A DNA stretch of 42,524 bases from Nostoc sp. TH1S01 (GTDB lineage: Bacteria > Cyanobacteriota > Cyanobacteriia > Cyanobacteriales > Nostocaceae), in the NCBI GenBank assembly GCA_018993265.1, contig JAGKSW010000192.1:1-42524 (forward strand), in the 5' to 3' direction. The notes under the pieces were generated by a model. The model searched no databases. It saw nothing but the letters and a program-made list of their open reading frames with translations, and had not been told where the DNA came from. A program made the position numbers and the translations under genes. Shown in pieces: positions 25,217-33,795 of the stretch (positions are counted from its first letter, which is position 1; every line of letters begins with the position of its first letter).

Positions 25217-26512
25217 ATGAATATCGGTATTGTAGGTGGCGGAATGATGGGGTTAGCGTTAGCTTATAGGCTTTCGCAGCAAGGACATAAAGTAACTGTT
25301 TTTGAAAGCAACCAGCAACTGGGCGGACTTACTACCTATCATGATTATGGTTCTTTTATTTGGGATCGTTTTTATCACGTTATCTTACCATCCGATACTC
25401 ATCTCATTAAATTTATTAAAGACATTGGGCTAGCTGACAAACTGCGCTGGCATAGAACACTAACGGGATGCTACATCGACCAAAAATTATATTCCATTAG
25501 CAACACTCTGGAATTTTTGCGCTTTCCACCATTGACTATTATTGGGAAACTGCGGTTAGCAATAACTCTCTTATATGGTTCCAGAATTAATAACTGGCGC
25601 AGACTAGAAAAAATTCCTGTTGAAGATTGGCTTTTGAAACTTTCAGGGAGAAATACATACGAAAAGTTATGGAAACCGTTACTGTTAGCCAAACTAGGAG
25701 ATAACTATCAACGTGTCTCTGCCGTATTTATTTGGTCGTATATAAAACGCCTGTTTTCAGCCCGTGATTCCTCTTTGCATAAAGAACAACTTGGTTATGT
25801 TGCAGGTGGCTACAAGACTGTTTTTGACAGATTAGAAGAATTAATTCGTCTTGCTGGTGGTGATATTCACACAGAAGCAAAAGTTGAATACATTGCACCA
25901 CATCAACATGGTGGGATTTGGGTTGAATACAATGGTAAGAAAGAACGTTTCGATAAAGTAATATTTACTGGGCCAGTAAATGTTTTACAAAGCGTAGTAG
26001 CCAGAGACATGGTCAAGATAAGCCAAACAAGTGGCACAGTAGAATACTTGGGTGTCATTTGTATGGCATTAATTACCCGTAAAGCTTTAGTTCCTTACTA
26101 TATAGTTAATCTTGCCGACCAGCATCTTCCCTTTACAGGTGTTCTTGGTATGAGTAACTTAGTTTCCTTACAGGAAACAGCAGGTATGCACATCACATAC
26201 TTTCCGAAATATGTGCATTCCGACGACCCAATTTTAAAGCAACCAGATGATGAACTGCAAAAGTTGTTTTTTCAGGGGCTGCGTTTAATGTTTCCAAAAC
26301 TTACAGCAGATGACATTGTAGCAGCACATATTAACCGCGCTACTAAAATGCAACCACTACAAGTGTTAAACTACTCTAATCTAGTTCCGAAAGTAGTTAC
26401 TGAAAACAATGATTTTTTTGTTCTCAACACTTCGCAGTTTGTGAATGACACACTGAACAACAATACTGTTGTAAAGCATGTGGATGAATTCGTAAAAAAT
26501 ATTAGAGAATAA
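25217..26512 (+). CDS. FAD-dependent oxidoreductase (amine oxidase / protoporphyrinogen oxidase-like)
   Basis: A 431-residue flavoprotein. The dinucleotide-binding motif G-I-V-G-G-G-M-M-G-L-A-L-A is at residues 4-16, with the acidic F-E-S at the end of strand 2 and the G-G-L-T-T-Y motif that contacts FAD at 40-45. G-Y-V-A-G-G-Y-K-T-V-F near 195 is a second family motif. It belongs to the PF01593-like group that also includes UDP-galactopyranose mutase relatives. Such enzymes are often found next to a sugar epimerase, a GT2 and a GT39 protein, so a role in making or changing an unusual sugar or lipid-linked sugar is likely but unproven. It is a cytoplasmic or peripheral protein. The ATG at 25217 is at the start of the Rossmann fold. 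Confidence 0.82.
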   Translation: MNIGIVGGGMMGLALAYRLSQQGHKVTVFESNQQLGGLTTYHDYGSFIWDRFYHVILPSDTHLIKFIKDIGLADKLRWHRTLTGCYIDQKLYSISNTLEFLRFPPLTIIGKLRLAITLLYGSRINNWRRLEKIPVEDWLLKLSGRNTYEKLWKPLLLAKLGDNYQRVSAVFIWSYIKRLFSARDSSLHKEQLGYVAGGYKTVFDRLEELIRLAGGDIHTEAKVEYIAPHQHGGIWVEYNGKKERFDKVIFTGPVNVLQSVVARDMVKISQTSGTVEYLGVICMALITRKALVPYYIVNLADQHLPFTGVLGMSNLVSLQETAGMHITYFPKYVHSDDPILKQPDDELQKLFFQGLRLMFPKLTADDIVAAHINRATKMQPLQVLNYSNLVPKVVTENNDFFVLNTSQFVNDTLNNNTVVKHVDEFVKNIRE

Positions 26513-26558
26513 AAATTAAATTTGCCTCTAATTCTAATTCTGGAGGCTGGTGATTTAT

Positions 26559-28322
26559 ATGAAACAAAGCTGGTTAAAAGTAGACATATGGCTATTTGCC
26601 GTACTTGTCTTTTTCACTATATTTGCTTGGGCTAATTGGGGCAAGATCCAATTCCCTATTATTGACATTGGACACGAAGTTGTAACTCCACCTCGCCTTT
26701 TAGCAGGAGAGGTTCTGTATCGTGATGTAGATAGTTACTATGCTCCTCTTTCCTACTATTTGAATGCCTTATTTATCTTAATATTTGGATACCATTTGGA
26801 AGTATTTTATGCAATAGGTTTATTTTTATCGTTGGTAGCAACATTATTATTTTACTCTCTAGCAAAGAAACTGATGAATTCTCAATGGGCGTTTCTTTGT
26901 ACAATTTATATGTTGGCATACTGTGCAATTGGACCTAGTATTACAAACTTTATTGTTCCTTACAGTTATGGTGCAGTGTATGCAATTGTATTAAGTTTAC
27001 TAGCTTTTACTTTTATTGACCAATACGCTCATAAAGGTCAAACACTATGGTTAGTCGCTGCTGCGATCGCTTGTGGATTAGCTGGGCTTTCTAAACAAGA
27101 ATATGGAGTAGCCTTATTAGGATCAGTACTAGTTGGTACGAACATTTATGCTTCTCACGACCAGAATATAAAAACTCAGTTCTGGCGTAGCCTACTTGTA
27201 ATTTTAGTATCAGGTGCAAGCTTTATACTACCACTTACTATACTTATTTGTCAGCAAGTTTCTTGGGAACAACTAAAACAGTCACTTTTACCGTTATCAA
27301 AGTCTCAAATTTTAATAGACAGTGGTATGTTTGGTTTCACACCAGCGCGTACTATTAATATATGGTGGCGCGGCTTAAAAAATTTTTTAGGAGCGTTTCC
27401 AGTTATTTTAGGTGTAGTCATATTATCTAATTGGCTTTCCAAGTTAATTAAATTAAAGTTTTACCGACAATTTAAAACTTTATTTGAATTGTTATTTAGC
27501 ATTGTAATTTCAGTAGTTTGTCTCTTTTGGATAAATTACTTAGCTTTTTTTAAGTACTATACTTTTACAGAATTTATTCAACCAATTTCTGATTTGTCTT
27601 GGTCAATTCCTTTAATTTTATGTTGGTTTTTACTAAATAGACAAAAAATATCTCATATTAGAAATGCATCTTTATTATTGTCCTTACTTATTTTTTCATT
27701 ATTAATAAATTCTCGTTGGCTATTTCATATTTATTTCTATGGATTATTTGCAATCTCTGTAGTTTTATTATTTTTTGCTTTAATTTTTTATATAACTCAG
27801 CGAAGTCGTAGAATCTTATGGTCTTCTTTATTAGTATGCATATTAATTGCTAGTGGTCTAAAATTATGGAATTTAACACCCTATCGTTATGCAGTAACTT
27901 CAAATTTTGGAACTTTTTATACTGAAGATATAGCATTAGCTGATGCTTTTAATAAAACTATTAATACTCTAAATACTTCTTATGCTTCTTCGGTTTTGAT
28001 TTTGCCACATGGAAATATTCTTAACTTCTTGACTCGAACTCATTCACCTAGTAAAGAAACCAATTTTATTCCTGGTGTTATTCCTACTGCTAAAGACGAA
28101 CAAAATTTTATTTTAGATATGGAGAAACAATCTCTCGACTTGATTGTTTATGTAGATGTACCATTCTATTCACTCAATCCAGGTTATCGGACGTTTGCTG
28201 AAATTAATCCCCTAATTCATAAATGGATTATTACAGAACATCAATTAGTTAAAACGTTTTCCATTAATAGCAAATTTCCTTGGAACAATGGAATAATTAA
28301 AATATTTACACCATTCAAATAA
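26559..28322 (+). CDS. GT39/ArnT-like integral membrane glycosyltransferase
   Basis: A protein of about 587 residues with roughly a dozen membrane segments in the first 450 residues and a soluble periplasmic C-terminal domain of about 140. The first periplasmic loop has P-I-I-D-I-G-H-E-V with the acidic pair expected of GT-C enzymes, and then S-Y-Y-A-P-L-S-Y-Y-L-N-A-L, the analogue of the H-P-P-L-Y-Y motif. G-L-S-K-Q-E-Y-G is also typical. It should take a sugar from polyprenyl phosphate and place it on an acceptor outside. It shares little with the GT39 protein at 7350. Start: an in-frame GTG at 26550 stands only 3 bases after TGGAGG, so the ATG at 26559 is preferred with some doubt. It lies 46 bases after the FAD gene. 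Confidence 0.8.
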   Translation: MKQSWLKVDIWLFAVLVFFTIFAWANWGKIQFPIIDIGHEVVTPPRLLAGEVLYRDVDSYYAPLSYYLNALFILIFGYHLEVFYAIGLFLSLVATLLFYSLAKKLMNSQWAFLCTIYMLAYCAIGPSITNFIVPYSYGAVYAIVLSLLAFTFIDQYAHKGQTLWLVAAAIACGLAGLSKQEYGVALLGSVLVGTNIYASHDQNIKTQFWRSLLVILVSGASFILPLTILICQQVSWEQLKQSLLPLSKSQILIDSGMFGFTPARTINIWWRGLKNFLGAFPVILGVVILSNWLSKLIKLKFYRQFKTLFELLFSIVISVVCLFWINYLAFFKYYTFTEFIQPISDLSWSIPLILCWFLLNRQKISHIRNASLLLSLLIFSLLINSRWLFHIYFYGLFAISVVLLFFALIFYITQRSRRILWSSLLVCILIASGLKLWNLTPYRYAVTSNFGTFYTEDIALADAFNKTINTLNTSYASSVLILPHGNILNFLTRTHSPSKETNFIPGVIPTAKDEQNFILDMEKQSLDLIVYVDVPFYSLNPGYRTFAEINPLIHKWIITEHQLVKTFSINSKFPWNNGIIKIFTPFK

Positions 28323-28336
28323 AAATTTTTTGTTAC

Positions 28337-31300
28337 TTGGTACACGGTGTGTTAATTTTGGTATTTTGTGTACTGAGTAACCTTTATTTTTCGATATTCA
28401 CTCATATAATTTGTAACCATTCAGGAGCAGAAAATAAATATATGGTAAGTGTATTTACAAATCAGACACCAGATTATCCCAATGCTACTGATAGTGCTTC
28501 CTATGAACTGGGGATGAAATTTCGCAGTACTCAAGCTGGTCAAATTACTGCTATTCGTTACTGGAAAGCACCAAGTGAAACTGGTACTCATATTGGTAAA
28601 ATATGGTCAGCAAATGGTCAATCTCTGGCAACAGTGACCTTCGTAAATGAGACAGTCTCAGGATGGCAGGAGCAAGTACTTGATGCGCCATTAAATATTC
28701 AAGCCAACACAACTTATGTTGTCAGTGTTAACTGTAATAGCCATTTCCCCATTACTTACGATGTCTTCGCAAACTCTATTAGCAATGGAACTCTAACTTC
28801 AGTTACAGACGGGAATAACGGAATATTTGGTGTTCCTGGTTCTTTACCGACAAACTCTTACCGCAACAGTAACTATTTTCGAGACATTGTATTTACCGCC
28901 GTGGTTAGTACCCCAACAATGACCAAAGTAAGTGGTGATAATCAAACTGCCACAGCAGGAAATGCTTTGCCTAACCCTCTGATTGTTCAAGTTAAAGATA
29001 GCTCTGGTAATCCTCAATCGGGAGTTACAGTAAACTTTGCAGCCACAAATGGTGGTGGTTCTGTTTCGCCTACTAACGCTGTAACTGATGCTAATGGTCA
29101 GGCTAGCACAGTCTTAACATTAGGATATGCACTGGGCGCAACTAGTCCAGTGACAAATACAGTAGATGCAACAGCCTCTGGTATGGGTAGTGTAACTTTT
29201 ACTGCCACAGCTAACCCTTCACAGGCAATTAATAACCAAAAAGTTTTTACAACACAGACACCAACTATTTCCGATGTCAGTGATGGTGTTGCTTATGAAC
29301 TGGGAATGAAATTTCAGAGTGCTAAGGGTGGTCAAATTACTGCCATTCGCTATTGGAAAGCAACAAGTGAAACTGGTACTCATGTTGGTAAAATATGGTC
29401 AGCAAATGGTCAGTCTCTGGCAACAGTGACCTTCGTAAATGAGACAGTCTCAGGATGGCAGGAGCAGACTCTCAATTCTCCACTAACTATTATTCCTAAT
29501 ACAACTTATGTTGTCTCTGTTAATATAAATAGCCACTTTGTTCTGACTTACAATCAATTGGCAAGTTCTGTTGTTAATGGAGATCTTAGTTCTATTGCTG
29601 GTGGTAATGGTGTTTACGGCAATATAAATACTTTTCCAAATAATTCTTATCAGAATAGTAATTATTTCCGAGACATTGTTTTCGTTGCCGGTAGTTCTCT
29701 AGTCAAGGTAAGTGGTGATAATCAAACAGGAACTGTAGGAAGTACGTTACCTACTCCGCTAGTTGTGCAAGTAAAAGATGGTTCTGGTAATCCTCAACCG
29801 GGAGTAACGGTTAACTTTGCTGTTACTAGTGGTGGCGGTTCAGTGTCACCCACAAGTGTGATCACTGATGCAAATGGTCAGGCTAATACGATTTTAACTT
29901 TAGGATCGATACCCAGTGGTCCCAATAGTGCTACTCAGGTAGAGGCAACAGCTTCTGGTATTGGTAATGCTTATTTTACAGCCCAAGCTGTTCCAGCCAA
30001 TGCTAATCATATATATTTGGAAAACCAAAAACCTGGCACAACAAACTGGAAGATTACTTCAGGATCTAATAATAATGAAATTGCTGGTTATGCATCAGCA
30101 ACTAGTGTAAATAAAGGGGGAACACTAGATTTCAAAATTTCTTTAGCACAACCAGGAACATATACAGTTGATGTGTACCGCTTAGGTTACTACCAAGGTA
30201 AAGGAGGCAGACTCGTATTTAGTACTGGCTCCTTGAATGGAATTACCCAACCACCCTTAACTTTAACAGACGCAAGTACTCGCCTCTATGAGGCAACTAA
30301 CTGGTCAACTTCTTATACCCTACAAATAGGCAATGATTGGACTAGCGGACTCTATATAGCTAAGCTAAACGACCAACTTAGCGGCAGACAAGCATATATA
30401 TTTTTTGTTGTACGCGACGATAACACCAACTCAGATATTTTATTTCAAAGCAGCTTTAACAACATGTTGGCTTATAATTCTATGAGTGGTTACAGTACTT
30501 ATGCCTGGAATAGCATGAATGGTCAAAGGGCATTTAAAGTCTCATATGATGTACCATTCATACAAGCTAGTAGTGGCTATTGGATAGCTAATGATACTAA
30601 TTCTATGCTGCGCTATGAATACAATATGGCACGATGGTTAGAATCTCAAGGTTATAACGTAACATATGTAACCAATGTCGATGTCCATAATAACCCTCAA
30701 TTGCTACAGCGATATAAGGTATTTATGTCAGTAGGTCATGATGAATACTGGACAATGGAAGCATACAACAATGTCAAGCAGTCGCGTGATACTAGTAGTG
30801 GAGTAAATTTAACATTTTTCTCGGCTAATACTTGTTACTGGCGAGTACGCTTTGAAAACTCTAACACTGGTCAGTCTAACAGGGTAATGGCATGTTACAA
30901 GGATGACTGGCAACAAGATCCAATTGCCCCAACTAATAAATTCCGCAGTATCCAAAATAACACACCTGAAAACTCCCTGTTAGGGGTAATGTATACAGGT
31001 GATAGAAGTAATGACGCTTTCGGTGGCTATGATTTTGTGATTAGTAACAGTAGTCACCCCTATTATGCCCATACAAACGTTAATGATGGTGATCAACTGA
31101 CTTTACTGGTAGGCTATGAATGGGATGCAGTCGTCAATAATGGCTCTACACCAAATGGTTTAGTAACTTTGTCGGAATCACCAGTTGATCCACAAAATGT
31201 AGATACGGATGTTCCTCCTGGAACGAATTATCAAATATCAAATGCTGTCTGTTACACTGCTGCTAGTGGAGCTAAAGTCTTCGCAACTGGTTCTATTCAG

Positions 31301-31435
31301 TGGGCATGGGGATTAGATAGTGATGGTGTTCAAACCCCACGCGAAGATATCCGTGCTAAACAAATTGCTGTCAATATCTTAAAAGATATGGGTGCAATCC
31401 CAACAACCCCAGATGCAGGCATCATAGTGTCTTGA
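28337..31435 (+). CDS. Secreted multidomain protein: 2 x (DUF4082 + Ig-like) + dimethylformamidase-like domain
   Basis: A 1032-residue protein. An N-terminal hydrophobic stretch (V-L-I-L-V-F-C-V-L-S-N-L-Y-F) looks like a signal or anchor. Then come DUF4082 (about 35-190), a Big_1 Ig-like domain (about 195-290), a second DUF4082 (about 300-445), a second Big_1 (about 450-550) and, from about 555, a domain like the large subunit of N,N-dimethylformamidase with P-G-T-T-N-W, Y-R-L-G-Y-Y, G-H-D-E-Y-W-T and T-C-Y-W-R-V. Known dimethylformamidase is an iron enzyme; whether this one hydrolyses an amide, for example on an N-acyl sugar, is unknown. TTG at 28337 is the first start and GTG at 28349 is an option; the ATG at 28442 would remove the signal. 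It is exported to the periplasm or surface. Confidence 0.82.
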   Translation: MVHGVLILVFCVLSNLYFSIFTHIICNHSGAENKYMVSVFTNQTPDYPNATDSASYELGMKFRSTQAGQITAIRYWKAPSETGTHIGKIWSANGQSLATVTFVNETVSGWQEQVLDAPLNIQANTTYVVSVNCNSHFPITYDVFANSISNGTLTSVTDGNNGIFGVPGSLPTNSYRNSNYFRDIVFTAVVSTPTMTKVSGDNQTATAGNALPNPLIVQVKDSSGNPQSGVTVNFAATNGGGSVSPTNAVTDANGQASTVLTLGYALGATSPVTNTVDATASGMGSVTFTATANPSQAINNQKVFTTQTPTISDVSDGVAYELGMKFQSAKGGQITAIRYWKATSETGTHVGKIWSANGQSLATVTFVNETVSGWQEQTLNSPLTIIPNTTYVVSVNINSHFVLTYNQLASSVVNGDLSSIAGGNGVYGNINTFPNNSYQNSNYFRDIVFVAGSSLVKVSGDNQTGTVGSTLPTPLVVQVKDGSGNPQPGVTVNFAVTSGGGSVSPTSVITDANGQANTILTLGSIPSGPNSATQVEATASGIGNAYFTAQAVPANANHIYLENQKPGTTNWKITSGSNNNEIAGYASATSVNKGGTLDFKISLAQPGTYTVDVYRLGYYQGKGGRLVFSTGSLNGITQPPLTLTDASTRLYEATNWSTSYTLQIGNDWTSGLYIAKLNDQLSGRQAYIFFVVRDDNTNSDILFQSSFNNMLAYNSMSGYSTYAWNSMNGQRAFKVSYDVPFIQASSGYWIANDTNSMLRYEYNMARWLESQGYNVTYVTNVDVHNNPQLLQRYKVFMSVGHDEYWTMEAYNNVKQSRDTSSGVNLTFFSANTCYWRVRFENSNTGQSNRVMACYKDDWQQDPIAPTNKFRSIQNNTPENSLLGVMYTGDRSNDAFGGYDFVISNSSHPYYAHTNVNDGDQLTLLVGYEWDAVVNNGSTPNGLVTLSESPVDPQNVDTDVPPGTNYQISNAVCYTAASGAKVFATGSIQWAWGLDSDGVQTPREDIRAKQIAVNILKDMGAIPTTPDAGIIVS
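28577..29466 (+). repeat. Near-identical 98-bp copies in the two DUF4082 modules
   Basis: Bases 28577-28674 and 29369-29466 differ at only two positions, while the sequence on either side has diverged clearly between the two modules. This marks local gene conversion or a recent partial duplication. Confidence 0.85.
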
Positions 31436-31442
31436 TGAAAAC

Positions 31443-31485
31443 TGTAAAGCAGGTAGTAATCATTGACTTTGCTACCTGCTTTACA
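31443..31485 (+). terminator. Strong hairpin after the secreted protein gene
   Basis: Perfect 14-base stem (31443-31456 with 31472-31485) around a 15-base loop, starting eight bases after the stop. Only three T lie at the end of the stem and no T-run follows, so it may be a terminator, an mRNA stabiliser or an attenuator before the next gene. Confidence 0.55.
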
Positions 31486-31545
31486 TCTGAGAAATATGTA
31501 TCGTCTCAGCCTTATAGAAATATTTTTAATAAATCTAGAAATCAT

Positions 31546-32556
31546 ATGAACCTGAGCTTAAAACGCCGCAGATTTGGTCAGATGATGATCGCTAGTGCTA
31601 CTACCGCCGCTATGGCTAATATGGCAGATAAAACACTAGCACAATCTTCATCTTCAAAACTAGTTGGCTTTAGTCTTGCCTCCAATAACCTCAAAGTTGG
31701 GCTGTCTGTGGGTGGTTTACTGTCTGTTGATGTGTCATTGAAGACAGATCTAATTAATACGACTCCACAAATAGTTATACAAACTTTAGACTTGCTCAGC
31801 GGCAAATTATTATCAACTCTGGAAGTCGCATCTAAGCTAGTTACAAACTTAAGAACCTCAACTGAAAGTTCTCCTAAAGCCTTATATAGCCAAACCTACG
31901 AACGAATTACTGATGCAACTACTTTAACCGATGGTAGGTTGGTAATTTCCTCGGTAACAAGTACACAGAAGGGAAATTATAACAAAATCGTGATATTTGA
32001 TGCTAAGACCAATTCATATCAAGAAGGTATAAAAGTATCAGGATTTCGTAGCAATAACGCCACTATTGAAAGCGTGATGGCAATGAAAGATAATCGGCTG
32101 TTAAGTATTATCAGTTTCGGTGAGGGAGTTCCACCTTTTTACTTCGCTGTGATTGACTCTACAACAGGTAAAATTTCTGCGGGGACTGAACTAGCTTTAC
32201 CTGATTTGTCTCCAGATGAACGCTTCAGTAATTTGGCTCAAGCTCCTGATGGTAAAATTTATGCTACCAATATTGATCGAGAAGGAAATACAAATATAGT
32301 TCAAATAGACTTAAAGAACAGGTCATTACTTACTGGTAAAGCAAAGATTGTCCCTTATGTGCAGTTGCGCTTGGAAAAAGAAGCTTTGAGAAATGATTTG
32401 TTAAGTATGGCCTTTTCCTCATCAGGACAACTGTATGCACTTGCTGCGCCTAATGGTGAAAAAACTAAATCGTTGTACACCATAGACATGAAAACAGGTG
32501 AGTTGCAGTACTTAACAGAATTTTTAGTTGAGCAAATTGCATTTTCTTTCTATTAA
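31546..32556 (+). CDS. Tat-exported protein of unknown function, probable beta-propeller
   Basis: A 336-residue protein. The N-terminus has a twin-arginine signal: S-L-K-R-R-R-F-G-Q at 4-12, a mildly hydrophobic Ala/Met-rich stretch and T-L-A-Q near 30 as cleavage site. The mature part shows repeated strands of the form D-G-R-L-V-I-S-S, D-N-R-L-L-S-I, D-G-K-I-Y-A-T and S-G-Q-L-Y-A-L spaced by about 50 residues, as in beta-propeller repeats. The frame is open back to the previous stop, but the ATG at 31546 is chosen because the upstream 37 codons lie in a strong hairpin and would bury the Tat signal. Tat export suggests that it folds or binds a cofactor before export. A terminator follows. Confidence 0.75.
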   Translation: MNLSLKRRRFGQMMIASATTAAMANMADKTLAQSSSSKLVGFSLASNNLKVGLSVGGLLSVDVSLKTDLINTTPQIVIQTLDLLSGKLLSTLEVASKLVTNLRTSTESSPKALYSQTYERITDATTLTDGRLVISSVTSTQKGNYNKIVIFDAKTNSYQEGIKVSGFRSNNATIESVMAMKDNRLLSIISFGEGVPPFYFAVIDSTTGKISAGTELALPDLSPDERFSNLAQAPDGKIYATNIDREGNTNIVQIDLKNRSLLTGKAKIVPYVQLRLEKEALRNDLLSMAFSSSGQLYALAAPNGEKTKSLYTIDMKTGELQYLTEFLVEQIAFSFY

Positions 32557-32591
32557 TTTAACAGGATCTAAAATGCAATTAAATTTCTCTC

Positions 32592-32622
32592 AACCCCTAC
32601 TTTTCGATAGGCAGGGGTTTTT
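32592..32622 (+). terminator. Intrinsic terminator after the Tat-exported protein gene
   Basis: AACCCCT (32592-32598) pairs with AGGGGTT (32613-32619), followed by T on to 32622. It is 36 bases after the stop codon and has the standard form, so the rightward transcript probably ends or drops here. Confidence 0.75.
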
Positions 32623-32665
32623 AGTACTGAATACTCATTCAATGATTTAAATAAAGGCGAAAAAT

Positions 32666-33499
32666 ATGCACTCACGATTCTCGTTGTTAAAAAAAATAGA
32701 GCAACAGCAATCCATTAGTATTATAGTTCCCTGTTTTAATGAATCTGAAGGGATTGCATCTTTAAAGAAAAAACTGGGGCCAGTTTTAACAGAACTGAGA
32801 GCAACTAGATCAGTTGAAGTAATTTTTGTTGATGATGGTAGCAGTGATGATACTTTTTTGATATTACACGAATACTTTGGTCAAGAAGCTCAGATTATCC
32901 GTCATCCAAAAAATAAAGGTTTGTCAGCAGCAACAAAAACTGGTGTGGCGCATTCAAGAAGTGATATTATTTGCACTATAGATAGTGATTGCACGTACGA
33001 ACCTTACCAGCTAGTTGGTCTTTTGGATTTTATGTATAAAGATGTTGACATTGTTACAGCATCACCTTACCATCCCAAGGGTAAGGTAAAAAATGTTCCA
33101 GAATGGCGCTTATTCCTTAGCAAAGGTTTATCCAAGCTTTATAGACTAGTGTTGCCTCAAAAGCTATATACTTATACTAGTATGTTTCGAGCCTACCGCA
33201 GGGAAGTATTAGAAACAGTAAATGTTAACCATCCCGGATTTTTAGGTTTAGTAGAAATTATCGCAGAAGCAATGTTAGTGGGTTATAAAGTTGTAGAGTA
33301 TCCAGCAGAATTAAAGAGAAGGGAATTTGGACAATCGAAACTACGCGTCGCTAGAGTTATTTGGAGTCACTTAAAGTATATTAGTAAGCTAGTTGTAAGA
33401 CAAACGTTGCAACCTAAAAAAATTCGTTCACGGCAGTATACTTACAAAGCTAAAATTTATACAACTAAGATAAATAATGAAAACGATTACACTATTTAG
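32666..33499 (+). CDS. GT2 glycosyltransferase, polyprenyl-phosphate-sugar synthase-like
   Basis: A 277-residue GT-A enzyme. I-V-P-C-F-N-E-S-E-G at residues 17-26 starts the fold, V-D-D-G-S-S-D-D-T follows at about 54, and T-I-D-S-D-C-T-Y-E-P near 104 carries the metal-binding D-x-D. K-R-R-E-F-G-Q-S-K-L-R near 215 matches the R-x-x-G-x-S-K motif of dolichyl-phosphate-mannose-synthase and ArnC-like enzymes. There is no large C-terminal membrane part. It is the likely source of a polyprenyl-phosphate sugar for the GT39 protein at 26559, a step otherwise missing in this block. It begins after a terminator and is followed by 296 bases without a gene, so it may be a single unit. Confidence 0.85.
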   Translation: MHSRFSLLKKIEQQQSISIIVPCFNESEGIASLKKKLGPVLTELRATRSVEVIFVDDGSSDDTFLILHEYFGQEAQIIRHPKNKGLSAATKTGVAHSRSDIICTIDSDCTYEPYQLVGLLDFMYKDVDIVTASPYHPKGKVKNVPEWRLFLSKGLSKLYRLVLPQKLYTYTSMFRAYRREVLETVNVNHPGFLGLVEIIAEAMLVGYKVVEYPAELKRREFGQSKLRVARVIWSHLKYISKLVVRQTLQPKKIRSRQYTYKAKIYTTKINNENDYTI

Positions 33500-33795
33500 T
33501 TTATCAAGCGAAATTTAGTCAAGTATTTCAGTAAATTTTATCTAAGCTGCCTTTATTTTTATTTTTATACAAGAAAAAAGTAGATGTAGTCCGAAATAAA
33601 ATTGTACTTGATATAGTATATCTAGCGATCGCTGACTTCCTTACACCTTGTCTGATTGTAATAAGTATTTCTGAATTGCTGAAGTTGTTAGTTGATTAAG
33701 TTTTCTTGAGCAATTTAAATAGAAAAATATGCGATCGCTGAAATTACTAGCTTTTCATCACGTGGCTAAGATTTAATTCCAAGAGGTCTTATTTA
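33500..33795. other. Intergenic region before the Wzt-like gene
   Basis: 296 bases with two HIP1 octamers (about 33626 and 33731), AT-rich otherwise. It probably holds a promoter for the Wzt-like gene. AGAGG at 33782-33786 is a likely ribosome-binding site. No gene seen. Confidence 0.5.

Noticed and set aside
31435-31545. An in-frame start at 31435 or 31432 for the Tat-exported protein.
   Set aside because: It would place a strong hairpin in the coding part and leave the twin-arginine signal 45 residues inside the protein.
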